Shown here: positions 19,227-28,851 of the stretch, one piece after another
How positions within the stretch are numbered: position 1 is the first letter of the stretch
Layout of the letters: every line of letters starts with the position of its first letter
Assembly: GCF_004365915.1 (NCBI RefSeq)
Contig: NZ_SODI01000001.1
Span: 2,666,001-2,730,000, forward strand
DNA: 64,000 nucleotides
Origin: Cryobacterium psychrophilum
Lineage (GTDB): Bacteria; Actinomycetota; Actinomycetes; Actinomycetales; Microbacteriaceae
Direction: 5' to 3'
Program-made: the position numbers and the translations under genes
Notes under the pieces: model-generated
Database searches by the model: none
Told to the model about the DNA's origin: nothing
What the model saw: the letters and a program-made list of their open reading frames with translations, nothing else

Positions 19227-19793
19227 ATGGAATGGCTCATCCCGGTCCTGATCGTCGTTGCCCTCGCTGCCATTGTCGGCATCTATCTCTGGGCAACGTA
19301 CAACTCCCTCGTGACCCTCAAGGTGCGAGTTGACGAGGCCTGGAGCGACATCACCGTTCAGCTGAAGCGACGCGCCGACCTCCTGCCCAACCTGATTGAA
19401 ACGGTCAAGGGATACGCGGCTCATGAAAAAGGCGTGTTTGAGAGTGTGACGAAGGCGCGTGCCGAGACGCTGTCTGCGCAGAGCCCCGCCGACGCATCCG
19501 TGGCGGAGAACCACATGCAGACGGCGCTGAAGAGCATCTTTGCCGTGGCCGAGGCGTATCCCCAGCTGCAGGCGAGCCAGAATTACCTGCAGCTGCAGGG
19601 CGAGCTGGTCGACACCGAAGACAAGATTCAGGCGTCACGCCGGTTCTACAACGGTGGCGTACGTGAGTTCAACACCAAGATCAAGGTCTTCCCGAACCAC
19701 TTGTTTGCCCGCAACCTCGGTTTCTCCGAGCGTGACTTCTTCGAGGTGGCAGACTCCGCAGCGATTGCGGAGCCGCCTCGCGTGCAGTTCTAA
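19227..19793 (+). CDS. LemA family protein
   Basis: This is a membrane-anchored helical protein of the LemA family, usually co-encoded with an HtpX-like protease and probably part of envelope quality control. It has one N-terminal membrane helix (PVLIVVALAAIVGIYLWATY) and the family signature RVDEAWSDITVQLKRRADLLPNLIETV (abbreviated here), with a long helical body. It has 188 residues, the normal length. The ATG follows AAGGAGA. It lies 12 bp upstream of the M48 peptidase gene and is presumably its operon partner. Confidence 0.92.
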   Translation: MEWLIPVLIVVALAAIVGIYLWATYNSLVTLKVRVDEAWSDITVQLKRRADLLPNLIETVKGYAAHEKGVFESVTKARAETLSAQSPADASVAENHMQTALKSIFAVAEAYPQLQASQNYLQLQGELVDTEDKIQASRRFYNGGVREFNTKIKVFPNHLFARNLGFSERDFFEVADSAAIAEPPRVQF

Positions 19794-19805
19794 CGGGGCG
19801 CGCAC

Positions 19806-20684
19806 ATGTACAGCGCGATAGCCAGGAACAAACGCAACACCGTTTTCATCATGGTGTTCTTTTTCGCGATCATTGCCGGGCTTGGGTGGCTGGCAAATGT
19901 TACCTACGGCAATGGCGGTTACGGAATCCTCATTGCCACCGTGGTGATTGCCGGGCTGTATGTGCTGATTCAGTATTTCGCGGCCGGTCGGCAGGCGATC
20001 ACCCTCGCCGGGGGAATCAAGCTCAACAGCAAGTCCGACAACCCTCGGTTGTGGCGCATCGTGGAGAATCTCTCGATCACAACCGGCACGCCCATGCCTG
20101 AGGTCTACATCATCAACGACCCGGCGCCGAATGCGTTCGCAACCGGGCGAGACCCGAAGCACGCCATTGTGGCCGCAACCACCGGACTCATCGAGATCAT
20201 GGACGATTCGGAGCTCGAAGGCGTGATGGCTCACGAACTCGGCCACGTGCGGAACTACGACATTCGCGTGTCGATGGTCGTTTTCGGCCTCGTTGTGGCT
20301 ATCGGCTTCATCTCGGACATATTTCTGCGCATGGCGTTCTTCGGCCGGGGCCGCAACGGCAGCCCCGTCGTCATGGTCTTCGGACTCGTGGCAATGGTCG
20401 TGGCGCCGATCATCGCCACCATCGTGCAGCTCGCCGTCTCCCGCCAGCGTGAGTACCTCGCAGATGCGACCGGTGCGCTCACGACGCGGCACCCGGATGC
20501 GCTCGCGAGCGCCCTCAACAAGCTCGGCGAGTACGGTCGCCCGATGCGCAAGCAGAACACGTCGATGGCGCACCTGTGGATCGCCGATCCGCTCAAACCC
20601 GGCATGATGAGCAAGCTCTTCGCAACGCACCCTCCGATTGCCGACCGCATCGAGCGTCTCTCGGCCATGGGTCGCAAGTTCTAG
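19806..20684 (+). CDS. HtpX-like M48 family zinc metalloprotease
   Basis: This is a membrane zinc protease for turnover of misfolded membrane proteins. The zinc motif is H143-E-L-G-H147 (VMAHELGHVRN), and the third ligand region is VSRQREYLADATGA. There are two N-terminal helices (residues ~12-60) and two hydrophobic segments between ~155 and 210. The C-terminal TSMAHLWIADPL and LFATHPPIADRIERL are typical of HtpX. Length 292. It forms an operon with lemA. Confidence 0.92.
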   Translation: MYSAIARNKRNTVFIMVFFFAIIAGLGWLANVTYGNGGYGILIATVVIAGLYVLIQYFAAGRQAITLAGGIKLNSKSDNPRLWRIVENLSITTGTPMPEVYIINDPAPNAFATGRDPKHAIVAATTGLIEIMDDSELEGVMAHELGHVRNYDIRVSMVVFGLVVAIGFISDIFLRMAFFGRGRNGSPVVMVFGLVAMVVAPIIATIVQLAVSRQREYLADATGALTTRHPDALASALNKLGEYGRPMRKQNTSMAHLWIADPLKPGMMSKLFATHPPIADRIERLSAMGRKF

Positions 20685-20834
20685 ATCTACCAGGCATGGC
20701 GTTGGTGCCCTAAGCACTGACCCGGGTGCTGGCCGATGCGGTCCGGGGGTCCGTGTGATGCCGAGGCGATAGCGCAAGCGAGGGCGCTCATCGGCCGCCG
20801 TCTCAGTGTCGGTGGGTGGTGTCACACTTGTTTC

Positions 20835-22219
20835 ATGACAACCACCATTGACGGTGTTTTCGTTGATCTGACCGGGTCATTGGCTCGGTCGGGTATATCC
20901 GCGGCGTCGTTCGCGGAGTTGTCCGACGACGAGTCGGAGAACACCCACCGGGCCATTGCCCAGCTCTCGCGCGAGGTCGCCAAGTACGTCGCACTGTCGG
21001 CCGCGAACGTCGCCTGCCGCTCCGACTGGGCGCTCGGCCGGGAGGGTCTCGCGCGCAAGAAGGGCTACGGCACCGCAGAGGACTACGTCCAGGCCCTGGG
21101 TGGCGGTGGCGGGAGCACCAAAGCGGACACCCGCCGCCTGATCGAGGCCGGCACGATGGCCGCCGAGGCCGAAACCGCCCGGGCCAGGCAGGAGCAGGCC
21201 GATACTCACGCCGTGGCACACCCGGAGTCGCCGCCGGTGGCCGTGTACACGCCGTGGTTCGCGCCGCTTGGCTCCGCCGTCACCGACGGAACCCTCAGCA
21301 CCGACGCCGCCACGGCCATCCGCCGGGGCCTCGGCGAACCGGCGATCGGGGTGACGGAAGAGATGCTCGCCGACGCGGTCGTCGCCCTGATCGCCGAGTG
21401 CCGCACCGTGAACGCGGACCAGGCGGCGAAGGTGGCGCGGCAGTGCCGGGACTCCATTGATGCCGCCGGTGTCGCTTCCCGCGCCGACGCCATGCGAGCC
21501 CGTCAATACCTCCGGGTCTGGGACAAGCCCGACGGGATGCTGCACGGGAGCTTCGAACTGGATCCGGAGAACGGGTCGTATTTCAAGGACTTTCTGTTGC
21601 AGATCACCGGCCCGCGCCAAGGTGGGCCGCGGTTTGTGGAGAAGGGTGAGAAGGAGCGGGCCCAGCGCATCATCGCCGACCCGCGGTCAAACTCGTCGTC
21701 ATTGAGGCCCCGGCACCGACACCGGCACCCGGGCAGAGCGCCTCGGGCCAACTGCTCCTGGCGAACGGGTTCGTCGAAGGCACTACCGATGCGGTACCGC
21801 CCGCCACGATCGATCGAATGGTGTGCAACTCCGGTTTCACACCGGTGTTATTCAGTCGAGACGGCACCGTGCTCGACGTCGGACGCGAGCAACGTCTCTT
21901 CACCCAGGCGCAACGCGCGGCACTCGCGCTCCGGGACGGCGGGTGCATGTGGCCGGACTGCCACCGACCACCCAGCTTTTCCGAAGCCCACCACCTGCAC
22001 CGCTGGAACGCCGACGGGGGCCTCACCAATCTCGATGACGGCATCCTGCTCTGCGTTCGAGATCACCTCCGCCTCCACAATGACCGGTGGGAGATCACCC
22101 GCACCGGCACCGAGTTTTGGCTGATCCCACCGCCGACCGCCGACACCACCCGCACCCCCATCCGCCTGGTCAGCACATCAGCACTGAATCCACGGTCGCC
22201 ACTCCGTCAACACGCCTGA
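20835..22219 (+). pseudogene. DUF222/HNH endonuclease gene broken by an internal deletion
   Basis: The first ~285 codons encode a DUF222 N-terminal region (ending QRIIADPRS). The frame then shifts, and the C-terminal part reads in another frame from about 21683 (PAVKLVVIEAP onward) through the HNH domain DGGCMWPDCHRPPSFSEAHH ... LCVRDHLRLHNDRW. Typical family members have about 40 extra residues at the junction. A deletion that removed part of the gene and shifted the frame, perhaps at GC-rich microhomology, is the simplest explanation. These genes are multicopy in this family of bacteria and their role is unknown. Confidence 0.85.
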
Positions 22220-22311
22220 ACACGAGCGCAACGTCGCGGTAGTCGGTCGTGTCACCAACGGGACGGACGAGTACACCGAGCGCATCGCCTCGGCTCAGTT
22301 ACCCGCAGCGG

Positions 22312-23517
22312 TTAGGAGCGCAGAGCGCGCGCCAGCGCGGGCGCGAGGGTCCCGCGGGGCACGACCACAATGTCGGACAGGTTCTGCCAGGCCGCGGCCT
22401 CCCGCAGAACCGGTGCCAGCCGTTCTGCGGTGTCGGCGGGGGCACCTGCTTCGCTCCAGGCCGCCTGCACGCGCAGCACACCGGCCTGTCGGTCGTTCTT
22501 GAGGTCGACCCGGCCGACGATGGCCTCGTCGAGCAGGATCGGCAGCGAGTAGTAGCCGAACACCCGCTTCGGCTCCGGGGTGTAGATCTCGATCCGGTAG
22601 TGAAAGTTGAACATGCGCAGGGCGCGCGCTCGTTCCCAGACCACAGGGTCGAACGGCGAGAGCACGGTCGCCGCCTGGATCCGGCGGGGGAGCCGTGCGT
22701 CCCGGTGCATCCACGCCGCGGCTGACTTCGTGCCCCACTCCGGTACGGTCACGGCCGTGAGGTCACCCGAATCCTCCAGCTCGCGGATGGCGTGCAGGGT
22801 CGGGGCTGCCTTGAGTCGAAAGTAGTCGGCGAGGTCTTTGGCGGTGCCGATGCCGTGCGCCCGGGCGGCCAGGCCGATGAGCTCTCGGTGCGCATCCGGT
22901 TTCGTCACCGTTCGGCCCAGCAGTTCGGGAGAGTACACCTGCTCCGGGAGCCCGTACACCCGCTCGAACCGGACACGACCCGCCGCAGCGACATCACCCC
23001 ACCGAAAGAGGGTCTCGAGGCCGAGCTTCACGTCTGACCAGCCCCACCACGGGCCACTGCGCTTGTTGGCGTCGTGTTCCACCTCGCTCGCCCGCATCGG
23101 GCCGTTCGCGGCGAGGGCGGCGAGCAACCAGTTCAGCAGGGGCCGGTTGGCGGCCGCCCAGGAATCCGACGTTCGCGCGGCGAGCGAACGGTACTGCTCC
23201 ATGCGCCAGCGAAACAGCGGCCAGGTGTCGAGCGGCAGATAGGACGCTTCGTGCGCCCAATACTCGGTGAGACGTGCACCCGGGCCCGTCGTGAGCCGGT
23301 CAAGCTGCGCCTTGTCGTAGTGACCGAGCCGACTGAACGCGGGCAGGTAGTGGCTGCGCTCGAACACGTTGACCGAGTCGATTTGCAGCAGGCCGAGGCG
23401 GTTCACGAGCGCGTGAAGCTGACGGATGCCCGGAGTCGTCGCCGTGGACCGCGCCCCGAACCCCTGCGCCGCGACGGCAACTCGTCGGGCGAGAGCCGCC
23501 GAAACCGTCTGCACCAT
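22312..23517 (-). CDS. YcaQ/AlkZ-like winged-helix DNA glycosylase
   Basis: This belongs to the HTH_42 superfamily, whose characterised members (E. coli YcaQ, Streptomyces AlkZ) unhook interstrand DNA crosslinks. The N-terminal signature is LGLLQIDSVNVFERSHYLPA, including the Q-x-D motif; WAHEASYLPLDTWPLFRWRM and the C-terminal VVWERARALRMFNFHYRIEIY also match. At 401 residues the length is normal. I chose ATG 23517 because TAGTGT lies 7 nt upstream (probably leaderless); a GTG three codons earlier would overlap that hexamer. Reaction specificity is inferred from the family. Confidence 0.85.
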   Translation of the reverse strand: MVQTVSAALARRVAVAAQGFGARSTATTPGIRQLHALVNRLGLLQIDSVNVFERSHYLPAFSRLGHYDKAQLDRLTTGPGARLTEYWAHEASYLPLDTWPLFRWRMEQYRSLAARTSDSWAAANRPLLNWLLAALAANGPMRASEVEHDANKRSGPWWGWSDVKLGLETLFRWGDVAAAGRVRFERVYGLPEQVYSPELLGRTVTKPDAHRELIGLAARAHGIGTAKDLADYFRLKAAPTLHAIRELEDSGDLTAVTVPEWGTKSAAAWMHRDARLPRRIQAATVLSPFDPVVWERARALRMFNFHYRIEIYTPEPKRVFGYYSLPILLDEAIVGRVDLKNDRQAGVLRVQAAWSEAGAPADTAERLAPVLREAAAWQNLSDIVVVPRGTLAPALARALRS

Positions 23518-23524
23518 CTTTCTC

Positions 23525-23530
23525 ACACTA
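23525..23530 (-). promoter_or_regulatory. putative -10 element for the YcaQ-like gene
   Basis: TAGTGT on the minus strand lies 7 nt before the chosen ATG, with no ribosome site between. Confidence 0.4.
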
Positions 23531-23674
23531 GCCGCAAGCGGCGTGTTACCCTGTGCTCGTCATTCATGCGGCGTTCACCGATCGTCCCCCCGAAAGAAAT
23601 CTTGCCTTCGTACCCTCTGGGAGGTCGTTCGTGCACATCGCTGCGACCAGGCCCCTACCGGAGGAACATTGTCC

Positions 23675-24799
23675 ATGAAACGCACGTTGACCGTCACGCT
23701 GGCCGCTGCGGCCGCTCTTACTCTTGTTCTCTCCGCCTGCTCGAACTCCCCGGCCCCCACTGCCAACGGTGTGGATGCAGCGACGGCCACGAGCCTGACC
23801 GCATTCGGAGATCTTGCGGGCCTCGAAGCCGCAGCCAACGCCGAGGGAACCCTCAACGTGATTGCGCTGCCGCGCGACTGGGCCAACTACGGAGCCATCC
23901 TCGATCGCTTCGCCGAGAAGTACCCGGACATCACCATCACCGAGGCCTCACCCGACGGTTCCAGCGCCGAAGAGATTCAGGCCGCCAAGAACCTCAAGGG
24001 CCAGGATACCGCCCCCGATGTCTTCGACCTCGGTCTCGCCGTCGCGGTCTCCAGCACGGACTTCTTCGCGCCCTACCAGGTGGCCACGTGGTCGGATATT
24101 CCCGACGCGCTCAAGGAAGCCAGCGGACTCTACACGGGTGACTATGGCGGATACATGGCCGTCGGATACGACCCCGATGCCGTGCCCGCTCCCGAGACGC
24201 TCTCCGATCTGCTCGGCAGCGACTACAAGGGCAAGGTCGCTATGAACGGCGACCCGACACAGGCGGGCGCTGCCTTCGCCGCCGTGGGCCTCGCCAGCGT
24301 GCAGAGTGGTGGGTCGGTCGACGACTTCCAGTCCGGAATCGATTTCTTCTCGGAGCTGAACCAGGCGGGCAACTTTCTGAAGGTTGACCCAACCCCGGCC
24401 ACGATCGCGTCGGGGGAAACCCCGGTCGTCTTCGACTGGGACTACCTCAACGTGAGCTACGGCACGCAGCTTGAGGGGCAGCGCAACTGGAAGGTTGTCG
24501 TGTTCCCCGGAACCGGGTACGCCGGCTACTACAACCAGGCCATCAACAAGGATGCCCCGCACCCCGCCGCGGCGCGTCTGTGGCAGGAATTCCTGTACAG
24601 CGATGAGGGCCAGAACCTGTGGCTCGCTGGAGGAGCTCGCCCGGCCCGTGCCGACGCCATGCAGGCCGCCGGAACCATCGACACGGCTTTGTTCGATGCC
24701 CTTCCCCAGACGCCGGACACCACGGTCGTGCCGACCGAGGCGCAGTCTGCTGCGGCTGCGACCCTGCTCGGTGAAAAGTGGGCGGCAGCTGTCCAGTAA
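23675..24799 (+). CDS. ABC transporter substrate-binding lipoprotein (PotD/SBP type)
   Basis: This is an extracytoplasmic lipoprotein receptor for an ABC importer. A lipobox is obvious (ALTLVLSACSNSP, lipidated Cys near residue 22). The mature part resembles PotD/AfuA-type proteins that bind polyamines, iron complexes or phosphonates: APDVFDLGLAVA, GYMAVGYDPDAVP, GKVAMNGDPTQAGAA. The ATG follows GGAGGA at 8-10 nt. It is the first gene of a four-gene operon whose successive stops and starts overlap. The ligand cannot be decided from sequence alone. Confidence 0.9.
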   Translation: MKRTLTVTLAAAAALTLVLSACSNSPAPTANGVDAATATSLTAFGDLAGLEAAANAEGTLNVIALPRDWANYGAILDRFAEKYPDITITEASPDGSSAEEIQAAKNLKGQDTAPDVFDLGLAVAVSSTDFFAPYQVATWSDIPDALKEASGLYTGDYGGYMAVGYDPDAVPAPETLSDLLGSDYKGKVAMNGDPTQAGAAFAAVGLASVQSGGSVDDFQSGIDFFSELNQAGNFLKVDPTPATIASGETPVVFDWDYLNVSYGTQLEGQRNWKVVVFPGTGYAGYYNQAINKDAPHPAAARLWQEFLYSDEGQNLWLAGGARPARADAMQAAGTIDTALFDALPQTPDTTVVPTEAQSAAAATLLGEKWAAAVQ

Positions 24800-25649
24800 G
24801 TTCCGTGGAACGGCAGCAGCCCTCGGGCTGCTGCCGTTCGCGGTTTATGTGCTGCTCTTCCTCGCCGTTCCCACACTGATCGCCGTCGGTACGGGGTTCT
24901 TTGACAGTGATGGGGCGTTCACGCTTTCCACGATCGCCGCGCTTGGTGACCCCGTGGTGCTTTCCACGTTCGCCAGTTCCTTCTGGCTCTCGGCTCTCAC
25001 CGCCATCGTTGGGGCAGTCGTGGGCGCTATCGCGTGTTATGCCCTGCTTGGCCTGAGACCCGATGGACCGGTGCGCGTCATGGTCGACTCGCTCAGCGGA
25101 GTGCTGGCCCAGTTCGGCGGCGTCATGCTCGCCTTTGCCTTCGTCGCCACCATCGGTATCCAGGGAATGATCACCGTGTACCTTCAGGACACGTTTGGGA
25201 TCGACCTGTTCGCGAACGGGGTATGGCTGTACGAAACGCCCGGCCTGATTCTGCCCTACATCTACTTTCAGGTTCCGCTCATGATCATCACCTTCATGCC
25301 GGCCCTCCAGTCCCTCAAACCCCAGTGGGCCGAAGCGAATGCCACGCTCGGCGGGGGAACGCGAAGCTACTGGCTGAACATCGCTTTTCCGGTACTGGCA
25401 CCGTCTTTTCTGGGCAGCCTGCTGCTGCTCTTCGCCAACGCCTTCTCGTCCTACGCGACCGCCGCGGCGCTCGTGAGCCAGGGGTCACAAATCGTACCGC
25501 TGCAGATTCGGGCAGCGCTGACGAGCGAGACCCTGCTCGGCCGGACGAATCTGGCCGGCGCCCTCGCGCTCGGCATGATCGTGGTCATGGCCATTGTCAT
25601 GAGCGGCTATTCGATGTTGCAGTCCCGAGCGGCGAGGTGGCAGCGATGA
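24771..25649 (+). CDS. ABC transporter permease (first)
   Basis: This is an inner-membrane permease of the PotB class, paired with the following PotC-like permease. About six helices are visible, the first LGLLPFAVYVLLFLAVPTLI. The ATPase-coupling EAA loop is QWAEANATLGGGTRSYWLNIAFPVLAPSF (around residues 195-225; abbreviated motif EANATLGGG). I chose GTG 24771, overlapping the lipoprotein gene by 29 nt; no better start exists before the first helix. Its stop overlaps the next ATG (ATGA). Confidence 0.88.
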   Translation: MKSGRQLSSKFRGTAAALGLLPFAVYVLLFLAVPTLIAVGTGFFDSDGAFTLSTIAALGDPVVLSTFASSFWLSALTAIVGAVVGAIACYALLGLRPDGPVRVMVDSLSGVLAQFGGVMLAFAFVATIGIQGMITVYLQDTFGIDLFANGVWLYETPGLILPYIYFQVPLMIITFMPALQSLKPQWAEANATLGGGTRSYWLNIAFPVLAPSFLGSLLLLFANAFSSYATAAALVSQGSQIVPLQIRAALTSETLLGRTNLAGALALGMIVVMAIVMSGYSMLQSRAARWQR

Positions 25650-26494
25650 ACGGCGGCCTGCGCATGACGGGCGGGGTCGCGCACGCGCCGTCGAGGGCCA
25701 CCCGCATGGTGATTCTCGGAGTCATCGGTTTGGTCTTTGCCGTGCCGATTGTGGCCATGGTCGAGTTCACCCTGCGCAAGGGCCTCGAAGGCGGCTATGA
25801 CGCGGCGCGGTGGATCGCCCTGTTCCAGAATGGGTTCACGGGCGTCTACAAAACCGTTTTCGTTGGACTGAGCAACTCGGTCACCCTCGCCGTCGGCACG
25901 GTCGCCCTCGTTCTTCTTCTTCTGGTTCCCACCATGCTGCTGGTCCACATTCGGTTTCCCCAATTTCGTCGCGTGCTGGAGCTGGTGTGCATTCTGCCGA
26001 TCAGCATCCCGGCGATCGTGCTCGTTGTGGGCCTCGCCCCCGTGTACGCGGTCATCGCCCGCATGTTCGGCAGCGGGGTGTGGACGCTCGCATTTGCCTA
26101 CGGAATCACCGTGCTGCCCTTCGCCTACCGGGCCATCCAATCGAATCTGGATGGAGTTGACGTGAAGACTCTCAGTGAGGCGGCCCGCACGCTCGGGGCC
26201 GGCTGGGGCACCGTGCTCCTGAGAGTGCTCGTACCCAACCTGCGGCGGGGTATCCTTGCCGGTGCCTTCATCGCTGTCGCGGTGGTTCTCGGCGAATTCA
26301 CGATCGCATCACTCCTGAACCGCATCAACCTTCAGACCGCGCTCGTCGTCGTCAGTAAGACTGATCCCTATACGGCCGTGATCCTGTCCCTGCTCGCGCT
26401 CAGCTTCGCGTTCCTGCTCCTTCTGCTGATTGGCCGCCTTGGGGCCTCACCCCGCCGGTCACGAAGTCCCCGTTCCTCGAAAGGCACCTTATGA
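25646..26494 (+). CDS. ABC transporter permease (second)
   Basis: This is the second permease of the importer, PotC class. Six helices are apparent, beginning VILGVIGLVFAVPIVAMVEF. The EAA loop reads LSEAARTLGAGWGTVLLRVL, the contact with the ATPase. Length 282. The start overlaps the previous stop (ATGA) and its stop overlaps the ATPase start in the same way, so all three are translationally coupled. Confidence 0.9.
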   Translation: MNGGLRMTGGVAHAPSRATRMVILGVIGLVFAVPIVAMVEFTLRKGLEGGYDAARWIALFQNGFTGVYKTVFVGLSNSVTLAVGTVALVLLLLVPTMLLVHIRFPQFRRVLELVCILPISIPAIVLVVGLAPVYAVIARMFGSGVWTLAFAYGITVLPFAYRAIQSNLDGVDVKTLSEAARTLGAGWGTVLLRVLVPNLRRGILAGAFIAVAVVLGEFTIASLLNRINLQTALVVVSKTDPYTAVILSLLALSFAFLLLLLIGRLGASPRRSRSPRSSKGTL

Positions 26495-27582
26495 CCACCG
26501 CACCCTCCGCCTCCCGCGCGAACCAGGCGACGGTGCCCGGCACGGTCGTGGACTTCGTTGGCGTGGTGAAAAACTATGCCGGCAACCGGGCGCTTGCCGG
26601 CTTCGATCTCACGCTGCACGCCGGTGAATTTGTGGCTTTGCTCGGCCCGAGTGGCTGCGGCAAGACCACGGCGCTACGCGTGCTGGCCGGCCTCGAATCC
26701 GTCGATGACGGCAGCATCACGATCAATGGTGAGAACGTGTCACTGCTGCCGACGAGTCGGCGGGACATGGGAATGGTCTTTCAGTCCTATTCGCTCTTCC
26801 CTCACCTGAACGCCGGCCAGAACGTGGAATTCGGTCTGCGTATGCGCGGCATCAAACCCGCCGAACGACGGGCCCGGGCGCAGGCGGCCCTTGAGCTCGT
26901 GGGGCTGCACGAGCACGCCGGGCGCTTCGCCCACGAGCTCTCGGGTGGCCAGCAGCAGCGGGTGGCGCTGGCGAGGGCGCTCGTGACGGAGCCCCGCGTT
27001 CTGCTGCTCGATGAGCCGCTGTCGGCCCTCGACGCGAAGGTGCGAGTGCAGCTGCGTGAGGAGATCCGGCGGATCCAGTTGACTCTGGGCATCACAACCC
27101 TGTTCGTGACGCACGACCAGGACGAGGCCCTCGCGGTGGCCGACCGGGTTGCGGTCATGCGTTCCGGAACGATCGAGCAGGTGGGCACCCCTGAGGAGCT
27201 GTACAGCCGACCGGCGAGCCCGTTCATTGCTGACTTCGTGGGCCTGAGCAATAAAGTGGCCGGCACGGTTCACCGCGGCTTTGCCGAGGTCTTCGGCATT
27301 CGGCTCCCGCTCCTCGACCCCGCGCACCCCGACGGACCCGTGACCGTCTCCCTGCGCCCTGAAGACGTGGAATTTGCAGAGGCTGGCCTGGCCGGCCGCG
27401 TCGTGAGTTCGAGTTTTCTCGGAGCGCTCCGGCGCACGAGTGTGCGTCTTGATGAGGGAACGACCGTGTTCCTGCAGCATGCCGCCCGCATACGGCCTGT
27501 TGCAGGGGAGCGGGTTCTCCTCAGGTTGACCGGGGCTCCCGTGTCGGTCGAGGCTCAGGCGCCGCAGGCGGTCCTAGAATAA
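26491..27582 (+). CDS. ABC transporter ATP-binding protein (PotA-like)
   Basis: This is the ATPase that energises the importer. Walker A GPSGCGKTTALRVLAG, Q-loop FQSYSLFPHL, signature LSGGQQQRVALARAL, Walker B VLLLDEPLSALD and the H-loop VTHDQDEAL are all present. The C-terminal ~110 residues form a TOBE-type regulatory domain, as in PotA and FbpC. Length 363. The final codons overlap the -10 element of the next gene, marking the operon end. Confidence 0.93.
   Translation: MTTAPSASRANQATVPGTVVDFVGVVKNYAGNRALAGFDLTLHAGEFVALLGPSGCGKTTALRVLAGLESVDDGSITINGENVSLLPTSRRDMGMVFQSYSLFPHLNAGQNVEFGLRMRGIKPAERRARAQAALELVGLHEHAGRFAHELSGGQQQRVALARALVTEPRVLLLDEPLSALDAKVRVQLREEIRRIQLTLGITTLFVTHDQDEALAVADRVAVMRSGTIEQVGTPEELYSRPASPFIADFVGLSNKVAGTVHRGFAEVFGIRLPLLDPAHPDGPVTVSLRPEDVEFAEAGLAGRVVSSSFLGALRRTSVRLDEGTTVFLQHAARIRPVAGERVLLRLTGAPVSVEAQAPQAVLE
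27575..27580 (+). promoter_or_regulatory. -10 element embedded in the end of the ABC ATPase gene
   Basis: TAGAAT spans the last sense codons of the ABC ATPase gene (CTA GAA TAA) and lies exactly 6 nt before the GTG of the next gene, which has no ribosome site. This gives the AI-2E-family gene a leaderless transcript of its own, despite a 4-bp intergenic gap. Confidence 0.6.
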
Positions 27583-27586
27583 TTGG

Positions 27587-28849
27587 GTGACGGAATCTTT
27601 GGGCAAATCGGGCACGGGTAGGCGCCTGGTCACGCGCGTGCGCGCAGAGCAGGATGCTCCGCCCCAGCCGGTGCAGGGGGCGCCCCACAACGGTGTCGAC
27701 GAAAACATCCCGCCGGGGGTGCGGCTGGCCGGGGCCTGGTCGTGGCGCCTGCTCGTGATAGCTGCCGCGATCGCGGTGCTGATCTTCCTGATCATTCAGC
27801 TTCGGCTCATCGTCATCCCGCTCCTCGTGGCGGTCCTCGTCTCGGCTCTTCTCGTGCCCGTCGTCGCCTTCCTGGTACGGCACCGCTGGCCGAAGGGTCT
27901 CGCCGTCGCCGTGGCAATGACCGGCACGCTCGTGATCGTCGCCGGGTTGATAACCCTGGCCACCACCCAGATCGCCGAGGGGACAAGCGGCCTCAGTGCC
28001 CGGCTCAGCGAGTCGTACAACAATCTCAAAGGCTTCCTGTCGGCGGCGCCGTTCAATCTCAGCGAGACCGACATCAATAGTTACGTGCAGCAGGGATGGA
28101 CGGCCCTGCAGAACGATAGCCAGGTCTTCATCAGCGGTGCGCTCTCGGTGGGAACCACCGTCGGACATCTGCTCACCGGCCTGCTGCTCGCACTTTTCAG
28201 CCTCCTGTTCATTCTGATCGATGGCAAGACGATTTGGGCGTGGATCGTTCGCCTCTTCCCCAAGCGCGCGCAGGTGGCCGTGAACGGTGCGGGTATCGCC
28301 GGCTGGACCACCCTCGGCAACTTCGCGAAGGTGCAGATTCTGGTGGCGTCCATCGACGCCGTTGGCATCGGGCTCGGCGCTGCTCTTCTGGGCGTTCCCC
28401 TGGCCGTGCCGATCGGCATTCTGGTCTTCCTCGGATCATTCATCCCGATCATCGGCGCGGTCGCGACCGGGTTCGTGGCCGTGTTCATCGCCTTGATTTT
28501 TAACAGCTGGGTGACCGCTCTGCTCATGCTCGGCGTCGTGCTTCTCGTGCAACAGGTCGAGGGGCACGTCTTGCAGCCGCTCATCATGGGAACAGCGGTC
28601 AAGGTTCATCCACTCGGCGTCGTGCTTGTCGTTGCAGCGGGGGCACTTCTTGCCGGCATTCCGGGGGCTCTCTTCGCCGTGCCGATCGCCGCCGTGCTCA
28701 ACGTCATGACGTCATACCTGTCCGGCGGAACGTGGCGCGGCGGTACGGAAGCATCCGCGACCACCGCGAGTTCCATGCTCTGGCGCACCGTACCCCGGCG
28801 GCCCGGATACCGCCAGCGTTCGATTCAGATCAACCACGGAAAGCACTGA
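27587..28849 (+). CDS. AI-2E family (PerM/TqsA-type) membrane transporter
   Basis: This is a polytopic membrane protein of the family named for TqsA, with diverse proposed roles (small-molecule export, Na/H antiport). After a ~50-residue basic cytoplasmic N-terminus come helices such as LLVIAAAIAVLIFLIIQLRL. A large extracytoplasmic loop lies around residues 130-185, and the conserved C-terminal half includes GIGLGAALLGVPLAVPIGIL and QQVEGHVLQPLIMG, typical of the family. It has 420 residues and a GTG start without a Shine-Dalgarno sequence. Function here is unknown. Confidence 0.88.
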   Translation: MTESLGKSGTGRRLVTRVRAEQDAPPQPVQGAPHNGVDENIPPGVRLAGAWSWRLLVIAAAIAVLIFLIIQLRLIVIPLLVAVLVSALLVPVVAFLVRHRWPKGLAVAVAMTGTLVIVAGLITLATTQIAEGTSGLSARLSESYNNLKGFLSAAPFNLSETDINSYVQQGWTALQNDSQVFISGALSVGTTVGHLLTGLLLALFSLLFILIDGKTIWAWIVRLFPKRAQVAVNGAGIAGWTTLGNFAKVQILVASIDAVGIGLGAALLGVPLAVPIGILVFLGSFIPIIGAVATGFVAVFIALIFNSWVTALLMLGVVLLVQQVEGHVLQPLIMGTAVKVHPLGVVLVVAAGALLAGIPGALFAVPIAAVLNVMTSYLSGGTWRGGTEASATTASSMLWRTVPRRPGYRQRSIQINHGKH

Positions 28850-28851
28850 AA

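Noticed and set aside
23530..23674. Possible thiamine riboswitch before the ABC importer
   Set aside because: The leader lacks the conserved TPP elements (CTGAGA and the ACCTGAT region), so no riboswitch is called.
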